Of a DNA stretch of 64,000 nt, positions 46,321-58,479 are shown in pieces. The position numbers were made by a program, and so were the translations under genes. Where the stretch lies: the NCBI GenBank assembly GCA_019722365.1, contig JADFUC010000904.1, forward strand, positions 54,430-118,429, read 5' to 3'. Each line of letters begins with the position of its first letter. Position 1 is the first letter of the stretch. The stretch comes from Lithospermum erythrorhizon. Its lineage: Eukaryota; Streptophyta; Magnoliopsida; Boraginales; Boraginaceae. The notes beneath the pieces are model-generated. The model worked only from the letters and a program-made list of their open reading frames with translations, was not told the origin of the DNA and did not search any database.

Positions 46321-49300
46321 CAAAACTTATGTTAGCATTTCTTTAAGTGATATAATAGGTCTGAGGTATCTTCTCTCCTAAATGTGTTATTTATTTATTT
46401 TTGCCATGTTGTGCATGTTCTTTGAATATGTCTTGTCATCGTGGTTAAATAAAGTTAAATAATAATGTCTCACCAATTAAAAATTTAAGCGAAATGTCAA
46501 TAGAATTTTAAAGTTGTGAAATCGGTTCATTAAATACGAGGCGCCTTGTGATGGCGAATTCTGATTTCTTGATTTGTGTGATGGATCGTATTGAAGTGAT
46601 TTTCGCTGCGTTGTGGGAGCTTTTAGATGATCGTTCAGTAGCTATTTGGTTTAATTAGTAATACTTAATGGTGTTTTCTATACAAAAGTCAGTGGCATGT
46701 AGTATCTTAGTGACCTGAGTTATAATAGTTTCGTAATTGGTTGTAACCTCTTATTGTCTTGGGATTCAAAATGTATGCGATGTTGCCGTTTAGTCTGGGC
46801 ATAATGTTTTAATTATTGCGTATTGCTACATGAATTGGTTGATGCTCTTATTATAACGATTCCAAAATGTATGCAGTGTTAGTTTGAATCAAGTATAGTG
46901 GATGTGATACCCAGCCGCATTTTGTGAGATTTGAAATGCAGGTATTATATTTACAATTCATTTTTGTAACTACGTATGGATTGTTTTGAACTACATTTGT
47001 TTATTTTAAGTTGCATATTTCTATTATATTTGGCATATTTGGTTTACTTATTTTATTCATAATTTATTGGGCCAAGCCCAAATGCATGAGCATAATGTGA
47101 AATAAAATAAATTAAGGAGAAATCAAGTGACTTGTTGAAACAAAATGTTACAACGATCTCCTTGACTATTGTAATCGGGTTGTATGCTAATAGAGGACAA
47201 ACTTTAAATACCACAAACATTTAAGACTTGATTCGATAATGTTGATCGTTGCGTAATTTAGTTCAAGTGAACAAAAGTCTAACGATATGATTGAAGGATA
47301 ATTAATTTTCTTCAAATCAAAGGTGATGATGCTATGAAGACCAATATGTCATGTCTCTTAACTTACTTAAACAAGCCTTAAATAATAAATAGTTTAATCT
47401 AACATAACAAATTTCAGAAAACATTAAGTGATCTTGAATGTTGTGTATCTACGTCACCAAAGGCAATGTGATTAGTATTTAGTTTAACTAGCATGATGAA
47501 CATAGTTTCATGAATTGTGATGAAACAAAATCTTATAGTATGTATAACCCAATGACAAAATTAATTCGGTTCTCGCATCACTTATGCAGTTAGTGGAAAT
47601 GGAATAGAAAGTTGAAGTTAATGGGATTACTTCCATTATTTCGAACTTTAAAGCATAGAAGAAGGTTTTTAAGTAACGTTTAGAATTGAAAGAAGTTGGT
47701 TAAATCTCATATGCGAAATAATTTTGTTGTCAAAGGCGTAATGTCTTGCTAGGCTACGATTAATAAGAGAACACTAGTTTTGACTTCATAGTTTAATCAG
47801 GCCAAGTATAACATTAAAATTGGAAAACCGAATCTGAAAGTTAATCTTATGAAATAATGGCTATTATATTATAAGAGTATGGGTTTAATCCTCCATGAAG
47901 GTGGTTGGGATTCGCTTCTTCTTTACTGTAAGTAGAAATAGATATCGTATTTGACATACCGTGATTGATTAAAGACATTTATACACTCTTTCGCCCAAGG
48001 ACTTTTGAACAACAGCTTGATTGAATAATACCTATGGATGTGGCTTCGAGCAGACTTAGTATAATCTTGAAAGATGAACTAAGTCGACTCTTACTAGACT
48101 TAGTGGGAGGTTCACTAATCTAAATTAAGTTTGTATGTTTACATACAAGTTAATTAAAGATTTGAGTCATTGAATGATACATCAGAATTGATAAGAGTAT
48201 GGAAAGGACCATATGAATACTATCAAGTTCTGAGTCAGAAGTATCATCGATATAAGTAATATATCATCCGAAGAATGAGACATCATTCTAATCTTAAAAC
48301 GTACTTGTTAAGATACGTAATTAAGGAATTGTGTTTAATGATTAAACATGAATGGATGTGATCTTTGATTTCATATACCAAGATAATTTCATTAAAACCT
48401 TAGATGTCATTAGTTTAGTGATCTGAGTAAGTATTGTGTTTAGTGGTGAACAAAGAATGAAATAATTTCTATATTAAGTTGCTACGCCTACGCTTTACAA
48501 ACTAATTTATTCACATAGGCGGCAAAGAACTGACTCGAAAGTTGTGTTTGATAAACCCGACTTTGAAGCGTCCGTATAGGATATAAGTTAGTATTATGTC
48601 ACTATAGTGAGGCCTGAACTTGCTCAGGAATCCAAAGTTGATATTAAGTCATTTTGTACATAACTTGAGAAAGAAGGCGATATTTATTTTCGCTATCTTA
48701 TGGTGTTGCGATTTGTTGTGCGTATAGAGTGCTTCATTGTGAAGTACAAATAGTAAAATAAATATCGACTTGAATGCATTCAAGTGGCTCGAAGTTATAT
48801 CAAAGTGTCCACTCTTGATCGTTTAAAGCTAAATCTGAGTGATATAAATGACAGCATGAATAAATAATATTCAATAATGACTTCGGATCATTTAAATGAA
48901 ATAAGATAATGAATAAATGGGTTGGTATAAGCTCTATTTTATCTTACGGATGGTGATTCATCGAGTAAGAGCCCGTTCTATATTACCTTACGGATGGTGA
49001 ATCGTGAAGTAATAAATATATTACCGTTAAACTGAAGCGATTAGTAAATGAATACGAAGCGTTTAATTATATATTTGGTTGAGAAACCAAGATTAAACAT
49101 ATTCATTGGTTGAACGTGCTCATGTTTATTTAAAACTTGCTTATTGGTATTCCACAAGTTGTAACATGTGGGTCTAACCAAGTGATCCAAAGAATGTTCC
49201 TGAGTAATGATCAGCGATGATGGATACTTGACATTGTTATTGAACTCAGCGTCTCGGCGAGAATATAAAAAGAAAGTTTCTATACTACTAGATCTAAAGT

Positions 49301-50450
49301 TGCAAACTTAAGATTGAGTATAATGGAGTTAAATTCTTCACTTTGATATGATGAAAATCAATAGAATCAAAGTGATGAAGAATCTTGAGTTCAGCTTAAG
49401 GTTAGTGGGGCTGTCTTGTATAAATGAAGTTTATATACTAAATATTGAAGAAATCTTCTGACCTTCAAAGGGTATAATAGTGATTAGATTCTTGTACATT
49501 TGTGAGCCGGTTACATATATGTGACATATGCTATAATCGGTCACATTATATATATGACTTGCATGACATTTATTGTTAAGTTTAGTGTCATGAAGCTCGG
49601 TGATTGAAATCTATAATAGATTAAATTTTATAAATAGATGATTCGTGTGAAGGCAATTAGCCGTTAGAATTCGATCCATGATAGGGCCTGTATTAATGAA
49701 GAGTGGTTGAAGTCTATTACATAGTAATATGATTCGTATGCCATTGAATCATGTGTTGTACATGACTATGGCGTAGCATGATTCCGTGATTGGAATTGTG
49801 AAGTTTTTCTTGGTATTCAGTCGGAATCACGGCAGTAGTAACTTTAAGGGAATAGAGGTAACTATAGTTACGTAGGATGGATAGGTGTTGATCTTCACTT
49901 GTAACTCAATGTGATAGTAGCATTAGGGCAATTTGTACCGTATAGCTATCGACCAATAATTTAAATAATAGGGTGAGTGCAGTATTAACAAATGAGTAAG
50001 CTAAAGGAAACTTGAACTTCGATTATTACAACCCGACGGTCGATGCGTGCAATTTGGTAATGTTGTTAAAGAATATGCGTTAATAAGGCGGATGTCTTTT
50101 AACACAACTGAGGTTGTGTTGTAAACTTTACCCGATAGAACCACAGAAATGGTTGAAACCCATTTTGATCATAGTCGTGCATGGTATGTCGGGATAATCT
50201 TAGTCATCGATGATTCGTGGTTGAGGGCCGGGTTGATGAATGTAAAGGCTCACTTGTAAGTAGTATTCTGTGAAATGACTAAAATTCTTGCGGCTTAAAG
50301 GATCCGTATGGATTTAAGCGTAATGATTCAACCCAGTTTGGTTTTCACGGAGCTTAGTGGAAGAGGTGAGCATTAGGCACATGGCATTCCGCCCGGTCGT
50401 GCGCCCCTGAGTTAGAATGGAGTCGAATCACGGACACCGAGTCACTTGTC
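46321..50450 (+). mobile_element. Element A interior, decayed
   Basis: Colinear with the minus strand of 59330-63290, for example TTTGGCATATTTGGTTTACT at 47030 against its diverged inverted counterpart near 62590. Every frame is broken. I could not assign reverse transcriptase or integrase motifs, so the domain order is not stated. Confidence 0.6.
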
Positions 50451-50454
50451 GATG

Positions 50455-52690
50455 GATGACTCCAAATTTAAAGACACGTCTTGGAACAACTCGATAAAAC
50501 AATATACAATGAAAAAACACTTTTTAAGAAAAGAATGTCAGTAGTGGTATCCTGACACAAAGCTTGACAATAGCAGCCTAGCTTGTAACTCCCCTGATAC
50601 AAAATATCGACATACAACGGCCAAGAATCCCAAAGTAACAATATATAGACCATGAACTACAATCCAACAAAATAATGAAATTTGTGAGGATCGTACCACC
50701 CGCATTTCCTAAGCTCTAAAGCACAAACACCCGAAACGAGCCCGAAGGCGAACAGCGCCTGTGACTGGTAATGAAATTGCGCCCGTAGCGAATAGGGTGT
50801 AAGGCTGCGAAGCTTAGTGAATATATATCTCAGAATAGAGATTAACTCCGATCACCTTGATAATATACTAAAGTGGGTGATATTGCATACGCTAGATCAG
50901 TAGTACATAATATTATTCAACTTAAAAGATGCGAATCTGAAGTCATTAGCAATTTCATTATCCTTTCATTATGTTCATAAAATTCGTCTTTCTTGAGAAC
51001 ATTAAGATGATGGCAATCAGCCGATAACATACGTACATTTCAAGAAAATTTGATAACACGCAACAATCAATCGGCACTTTACTCTGTCGGTGACAATGGC
51101 GACATCGCCTTTCGACAACTAACCTTTCGGCAACCTGATCAACTCGACAATTTTGTCAGCTCAGCCAGGCGACAACTTGACTCTGTCGGCTTCGACAACT
51201 CGACATATGTCGGTTCTACAACTAATGCGCATATGTCAGCTGGCGAACTGCGGGGAGAAACTTATGCGTGGGCATAAGCTATCACCGGGTAATAACTTGA
51301 GTCTGAAGCAAAAACACCGCTTATACCGAGGTGTAAGGCAAATACGGACAATCTGACTTCAATAAACACATCAGCTTCATATACAACTCTTCCTAATAAA
51401 GCTGACATACTTTCAAGCACACATACTTGTTTCGTGAGACCACAGAAACAACCCAACCAACTACGACCAATGCATATTGACATAATTTAACAGATCACGT
51501 ATATACCATACATATCCGTAATCAAGTAGTTAATCAGCGCTGTAGAGATAAATCTTTACTTCTCATTAGTATATAAAACTTTCATGATACAACAGACGCT
51601 CCCTCACGATCAGCACCTAAATAAACATTCAAGATTATAATTACTACTTATAATATATAATTAGTAATATAACATTCCACATATATATATACTCCCAAAA
51701 TAACCAACCAGTTCCGTTTAAATCTTATTCCAACTTAAGTTATGACTTCCCATTTTAATGATTGAGTTCCAATTGAGTTCAAAAGCCATAAAGTTCCGAT
51801 ATTAGCAACTAATCATCGATTTATGTAATCTCAAACCCAATTAACTTCTCAAACACAAAACTCCTTTATCTAATATTATCTAATCACATATAAAAGCCTT
51901 GACCTACACCTCAAAAACAACTATAATAAAGTCAGTACATATACCGTATTAACACCATTTTTGAAAAAAGTCAATAAAAGTCAACTATAATTTCAACATA
52001 TTTCAACCCGTAAATCGATTATTATAGCCTCTTATACTATAATCCCAGCTTAGATGGCGATTACATGTCGTTATCATTATCCAAAACTCAGGTCAACTCA
52101 AGTAACCAAAAAGTCAACATCCTCAAGATTCTTAGAAATATAAGTTGAAGCTTTAACTGCCTTAAAAGCGCGTAGAGGATGAGTCGGGAAAATTCTCCAA
52201 GAAATTTTAGGACCAAAGCTTTGAATGTGTGAAGAAAATGGAAGAAAAATTCAAGGGAAAATGATCAAGTCTTTAACATGGGAGTTGTGCAAGATATTTG
52301 AAGTTGTGCAAGGTCTCGTTCGATTTTCGGTTTAGTTTCTCGTCTGGTTTAACAAACGCAACTCGAACATAAACTTAACTGACTTTAAATAATTTTATAA
52401 TAATGCATGCGGAGCAGGTTATTACGATGGCAAAGTTCGGTGGGGAGCTAGTTCGTTCACTACGGAATAAGTTAAGTAATCAGCAATTAAACAAAAGAAA
52501 GTTCCTTTATGCATGTCGATTGTTAACTAAACTTCACATGAATAAATTTAATTCATATAGTTACCGTTGTTATTTAGGGCAAATCTATAATACATGTATT
52601 ATATCCTCGATGGTGAAAGTTAAATCTTTTAAGGATTTGATACATGCTTTTTCTAGAGAGAAGCTGACATGAATTGTTGACTACGCTGCT
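50455..52690 (+). mobile_element. Second insertion within element A (LTR-type repeat)
   Basis: No counterpart in copy B. Contains AAAGTCAATAAAAGTCAAC at 51967 and a GAGGATGAG-rich stretch at 52175, in the same order and orientation as at 480-720 and 35.1-35.5 kb. 51060-51260 is a cluster of short TGTCGG...CAACTCGACA subrepeats. Confidence 0.5.
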
Positions 52691-53289
52691 AAACCTAGAA
52701 ACACATAGGATAACCAAAACGCGGTTGAGATCTTGCGATGGATTTAGGGCGACGGCGTCGTATGACTAACGTGGTGTTTCGATTAGTGATCGAGAGATTG
52801 ATCATTCGCTGCGAGGACTAGATCGATAAAGTGGGTTGCGGTCTATGATTGAGGCTGGTATGACGAGGGCAATTCTAGAAGATATGTATATACGTGTCCT
52901 ATGATATTTGTGTAAATTTTAGGTTAGAAGCGATTCTTAGACTGGATCTAAAACTATCTACGTTATATGAATACGTACTTTGACTATGACCAAGCGTCTA
53001 CATGGCGGGAATTATAGCGGCATATGTTGGAGTCGCGCGATTAGTATAGCGATAGATGTTGATATATTGGGAGGATTTATCGTCCTTGATATCTGAGGAA
53101 GATACTACGAGAACTACGTAGTTAATCTTGATTGTTTTATGGGACGTAAATCTTTATTCGATTCATGCTCGGAGCAAAAAAGAAAGTTGTGGGTGTTTCA
53201 TGACCTGGCTTCTTATGGTTAGCCCTCACGATTTAGAGATCGCGTGAGCAAAGGCATTGTTTGGTAATCGTCAGCGAGGGCAAGTGGGG

Positions 53290-54255
53290 TGTTGGAAATC
53301 GATGAAATTGATTCCTTTTATTATGCGGATTGCGACGGTGTGTATCATTCATTTACGTTGGTTAAGAGTATAATTCTTTAGGAACTTAGTGTTCGCATAA
53401 TAATTGTATATTCTTGGTGTGGAGTTAAGCTGATAATTTAAGGGGTTATGAGAGATTCTGATCTTGCTAAAATTGTCAGACATAATATTAGTAGTGGTCA
53501 ATTATTATTATACAACATTATTATCCCCGGGCACAGTCCTTGTATGTCTGATGACGTTGAATTATATTTAAATTATGAAATTAAACTACATTGCTAAATT
53601 GAGAGTTGATTATGTCAGCGAATATTACAGTGGGAATTTTACATTGATAATGTAAAATATAAATTAGAATGAACCGAATTTATTAGTTAGTCAATTTAAT
53701 TGATATTAATTAGTCGATTAGATTAATTCGATAGTTAGTTGAGAACATTCGTAACTTGTTGAATTACTAATTAACAGCTGTTAGTGTTGATTTTATAGGT
53801 TTAATTAAATCCAAGCGAGTCATTTTCATTAACCGTTTATTTGGGCTTTAGGCCAAATGATGGACATTATATAAGTTATCCTTATCATTTAGGTTTTATT
53901 TTATCGTAAAAGCGAAAAAATAAGCCTCGTTTCCTCCCAAAGAATGGCGAAATATTCAAGAGAAGGTGAAATTAACTCTTGATTTTCATCAACTCAAATC
54001 CATGTTCTAGCAGACGCAAATGTGGATTCAACACAAATTATTGGACCAACTAGAGCCTTGCATTTGAAGTGATGAGCGATGGAATTCAAAGGAGAACCGT
54101 GAAAAATTTGTAGATAGACTTTCGGCTGGCATCTCTGTAGAGGCTCTATTCATATAGTCATTATATAATTTTAGATTAATTTATATCATTTTGAGGATAG
54201 GGATGTATGTAGATTTGGTGTTTTATCACAATAAAATTCATATTAGATTCTAATA
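53290..54255 (+). repeat. 3' LTR of retrotransposon A
   Basis: Begins TGTTGGAAATCGATG directly after the polypurine tract and ends GATTCTAATA (terminal CA mutated to TA). TTATATAAG box at 53870. Visibly diverged from the 5' LTR by substitutions and indels. Confidence 0.85.
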
Positions 54256-54905
54256 GTTAAAGAGGCTAATCTTATCTCGATTTCGGCTAGAGAGGATAAG
54301 TAGGTTGGAGGCCCAGTAGATGCGGATGGTTTGTTTACTTTGAGTAGTGTGTGGAATGAAGTGAGGCATATGGCGAGATGGCCTTGGACAGTGGGTGTGG
54401 AAGTAGATGTGGCGTTCGAGGCGAGTTTATTCTTTGGATGTGGTTTTTCGTGTAACACTTCACTGAGGATCGGCTTGTTAGTTAGGGGAATGGAGTTGGA
54501 TTAGTTGTGTTTTGCACAGAGTGATGAGTTACATGATCATTTTTCTTTGATTGTCCTTATTCGTCTCGAAACTTTGGAGGTTGATTAACTGAGAATCTTA
54601 AAGTATAGGGGAACCTTTGTTTGGCGGCAGGGGAGAGCGTGGTGTGTTGAGAATATTGTAATTCATTGCAGAGAGAAGGGCGATGCAAGTTGCATTTACT
54701 GCTAATGTCTGATTTATGTCATTTGGTAGGAGAGGAACTGAGGTCTTTGGAGGGTATTCCCACTTTGTTGCAAATTCTGTTTCAAAGGATTGTGTCCGTT
54801 GTTACTAATAAGGGTATTCTTGGAGAGTGTTAAGAGGGCCAGGCGGGTGGAGCATTTTTTTGGGGTAGAGCTTAAGTCATAGTATTTTCTCGCTGACAAA
54901 ATTAT
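54256..54905 (+). mobile_element. L1-type LINE fragment, right half (zf-RVT and tail)
   Basis: Frames read GLFTLSSVWNEVRH, then a cysteine/histidine segment with HDHF and a DCP-like stretch, then WRERN-like and VFPLCC segments, as in the zf-RVT domain and C-terminal tail of plant L1-type ORF2. Several frameshifts. It continues in the logical order from the fragment at 40800-41493. Confidence 0.7.
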
Positions 54906-55104
54906 TTTACCAGTTTCCTTTTGTTAGTATTTTGTTGGAATTTGGCAATTTTATTGATAAGCAAAATTGAAACAATGATGAAGTGTTGGAAGAAATTGTC
55001 GAGAAGACGATTGGGTACAACAATTATTTATTATCGAGTCTTAATGTAGATATTTTCGAGATTCTTGAATTTGGTAATATTTGGAAGAATATTTTGTCCT
55101 ATAA

Positions 55105-55205
55105 TATATGGTAATGACTTGGAGTATTCGCCAGCGTAGAAGAGTATGGTAATGACTTGGAGTATTCTCGAGCATCTAGAGTATAGTAATGACTTGGAGA
55201 TATGT
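55105..55205. repeat. Short tandem repeat, three units
   Basis: GTAATGACTTGGAGTATTC occurs at about 55111 and 55149, with a third copy (GTAATGACTTGGAGATA) near 55186. Units of about 37-38 bp with variable tails. Confidence 0.8.
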
Positions 55206-55900
55206 TGTTTGTGGTATTTATATAAAGGTTCAACTTGCGGATACAGTTGATCGCCGAGAATATATATTATTATTATGCATTGTTTTGTGAGGAAAAGAGC
55301 TTGAGTTTTCATTTTATTGTGAAATTTGAATGTAGGCAATTGTTCTATAAAACTTCTTTCTTGTATAAGCGTTGTTAACACCCTTTGTTTATGATCTTTG
55401 CTTTCTTGTTTAAATACATAGATGTAGCGTACTAGGGATAGTAGTGTGTTGTGGATAGGTGTAGCAAAATCGGGGGCACGGACTTATACATGCTTGATAA
55501 AAGAGTAGGAATAGGGCGTACAAGAATGAGGAATTTGTTCGTATAAGACACTTATTTGTAATTCTCGTTATCAGTGGATTCGCCGTTGGACAAGTTGCTT
55601 ACAGACTGGGTGCGCGTTAAGCTGGCCCCGGGTTACCGTCTTGTGGTGTTTTTCTTTAAGTATTATTTATTTATGTCGGCACTTATCTTGTTGATCCAAG
55701 TGTTACTAACATCGTGTCTCGGTCACTTGGTTTCTGTTCTGTTCTGATCTTGTCCAAGTGTTATACAAACTGTTATAATATCCGGTATAACAGTATGTTC
55801 CAGCAGATCTATTACTTCTATTTCACAGTAGGTTCTGAACTTTAATTTAATTGTCGAGTGGGCACTTTCGACATACAGTGAGATCTTTTATGTCTGTGTG
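55206..55900. other. Non-coding DNA upstream of a gag remnant
   Basis: No open frame with a domain. By position it is probably the 5' leader or LTR remnant of the SIRE-type element that follows. Confidence 0.35.
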
Positions 55901-57410
55901 TGAGATAAAAGAAAGTTCAATAAATCGTCCACATATTCTCGATGTTTCAAATTATGCTTATTGAAAGAGAAGAGTGGTTGCTTACTTGAGATCCATGGAT
56001 ATTAAAATATGGAAATCTGTTTTATCTAGCTGGACCCCTTCACGATGCCTTTAAATGATGGCACAATGATCGAGAAGCCTGAATTGGAATGGACTGTAAA
56101 TGAGCATTGAAACACCGATGGAAGGTCGAAGGCCTTGGATACAATACGTAATTGTGTGAACATAAATGTTGATATACTGATCCGAACCTATACTAGTGCC
56201 AAAGAAATTTGGGAAACTCTTTCTTGTGTATTTGAAGGAATTTCATGGGGTTGTGTGTAGCCTCGACCACCGCCACAAATTTGAGTCTAGAATGAAGTAA
56301 GATGAGACCATCATTGAATTTATTATCAGGCTTAAAGATATCTTCAATGAATTTTATGATCTTGGAGAGAAGATGTTTGAAGAAGAGATTATTAGAAAGA
56401 TACTCAGATCTGTTCCCAAGAGCTCCAATTGCAAAGTGGTTGTCATAGAAGAGGCGGATGGCATCTCTATCATGAAGGTTGATGAGGTATTTGATTCTCT
56501 TATTACATTTGAAATGTCTCTTGATGATCAAAATTGCAAAGATAAGAAATCTGGAAACACCGTCAAACCAGAAGTCAATGACATTTTGTCCAACAATCGG
56601 TACCTACCAGACATAGATGTTGAAAAAGGGATGGATCAACAAGCTACAGAGATTCAATGTCAAGAATGTGAAGTTTATGATCATAATCAGATTCAATGTC
56701 CAACTTTTTCACAAAAGAAGTGTAGTGTTGCCTTAAGCCGTGAAAAGAGCAAGAAATTGAAGGATGATGTTGGAAAGATTGTTGTATTTACCGCCAAAGC
56801 AATGAATCTGACTGTATGATTGAAGAAAATGATGGTAGTAATGACGAAGAGATGTCTTATGAAGAACTTGTGGTGATGTACGAAAAGTTGCTCGCCCATT
56901 ATAACAAGTTGACAGACTTGTATAAGAAATAAGGGAAGAAAAATAAATGCCTTCTTGATCAAAACAATAAGATGTTAAATGTCAACTACAGATTGAAGAA
57001 TGTTGAGAGAGATTATCAGCTGAACTAGAATTCATGAGAAAATATATGCAGTATGTTGATTAACTTGGACTTCGAAGTTGGATAAATTCTACATTAGGCG
57101 TCTCTAAATGATCATACAGGTATAGGGTATGTTGTTGGACAATGTGTTAAAAAATCCAAGTTTGTTCCTATTGTAAAAGTTCAAGAATCCAAGCGTATAC
57201 AAAATCTTTGTCGGCAATCCGATCCAAAATGCGGTCAAACTTAGGTCAGCTATTGATACAACGTCGATCAGTGCGTCGCAGCGTACGGTCGTTACCATTG
57301 CTAAAAATTATCCAGTACAAAAGAAAGAAATGGTGCGTCGTCGTTGTGGAAAGAGTACCACGTAAGACCATCTTTGTTACAAGCTACATGGTAGGGCGTT
57401 ATTGACATGG
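55900..57410 (+). pseudogene. Ty1/copia SIRE-type gag remnant
   Basis: Plus-strand order: gag N-terminus (RPHILDVSNYAY), TSAKEIWETLSCVFEG, a long open frame at 56373-56819 with SIMKVDEVFDSLITFEMSLD and a CX2CX4HX4C zinc knuckle (CQECEVYDHNQIQC) followed by PTFSQKK. Then come ELEFMRKYMQ and, near 57350, CGK...CYKLHG, a second copia motif. Frameshifts and stops at the start and after the knuckle make it inactive. It is better preserved than the copy at 4.1-5.6 kb; here the knuckle is uninterrupted. Confidence 0.8.
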
Positions 57411-57538
57411 TTAGATTCCTCGTTTTTGATTCTAAATTTTTTTTTCATCATAAGGAATGGAAGGTCAAAGGGGTGATGCAGTGCTTTCTGACATAAAGAA
57501 TGGAAAAAATAATTATCAAGGGAATTCTTGTGTTATTC

Positions 57539-58479
57539 TGTTAGAATCTAGTATGAATTTGTTGTCATAAACACCAAATTCATACATCCCAGGAATCCTG
57601 AAAATGATATAAATTAATCTAACACACATAATTAACAATTATGAATAACGAGGAAGCTGGCTACGGTGATGCCGGCGGAAGTCTATCGACACGATGCTTC
57701 GCGAAGCCTCCTTTGAATTCAGAACAGCTTCAAATGTTGTGCTCAGATTCCTTGCCAGGGAGAGGTTGAATCTACGTTGTGTTCCCAGAACATGGGTTGA
57801 TTGGATGAAAAAATCAAAGAAGAATTTTCAATTCTTCCACTTGAATGTTCGACCATATGGAGAGGAGAGGCTAGGCTTTGTTTTCATTCATGAAAAAAAC
57901 ATTATGATGAAAAACCTAAATAAGTTTGTTTATATGTCAAACCTAAATGACGAATAGCTTAATGAGCCGACCCGTTAAGTTTAATTAAACAGATTAAGTA
58001 AATCAAACACTAACAAGTTGTTAATAGTAACTAACAAACTACTAACGAAGCTCAACTAACTATCGAATTAATTCCAATTGACTAATTAATTAGTGGGTTC
58101 ATCAATTTATATTTTACATTATCAATGTAAAATTCCAATTGAGAATATTTGTTGATTCTGATAAACTCTCAATTTAACAAATGTAGTTTAATTTATTACA
58201 TGAAATATAATCAGCATCCTTTGTATGTGTGTGATCTTGTAGGCTTAGATAATAGCAAATTTGTATAATAATAATAATTGACCAATTTCTATTATAACGA
58301 TTAATAGTAAGTCTAGCAATCGCTCATAAATTATAAGCGAGAGGCACGGCCCAGTAATATGCAATTACTAAGGTGAACAAGTTCGATAATCACATTTAAC
58401 CAACCCCGGTAAATGAATTAATCTATGATTGTCATAGCGGGCATAATAAAGGAATCAATTTTCATTGATTTTACCGACA
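57539..58479 (-). repeat. 3' LTR of retrotransposon B
   Basis: Inverted copy of the LTRs of element A. On the minus strand it begins TGTCGGTAAAATCAATG just after a GAGGGCAAGCTGAG polypurine tract and ends GATTCTAACA. The open frame at 57694-57957 (plus) is a chance frame within it. Confidence 0.85.

Larger units (their letters stand above)
41494..54255 (+). mobile_element. LTR retrotransposon A (copia-type), 12.8 kb
   Basis: Complete by structure: LTRs at 41494-42395 and 53290-54255, primer-binding-site remnant at 42396 and a polypurine tract (GCGAGGGCAAGTGGGG) at 53274-53289. The interior is colinear with the inverted copy B: 43160-43870 matches 63290-64000, and 46320-50400 matches 59330-63290. 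52690-53290 matches 58480-59100. Two stretches lacking a match in B (about 43880-46320 and 50460-52690) look like later insertions. No intact gag-pol frame remains. It interrupts a LINE; flanking GTTTC and GTTAA would be a diverged 5-bp target duplication. Confidence 0.78.

Noticed and set aside
57694..57957. 87-codon plus-strand frame
   Set aside because: Entirely within the inverted LTR at 57539-58479, antisense to the element; chance frame.
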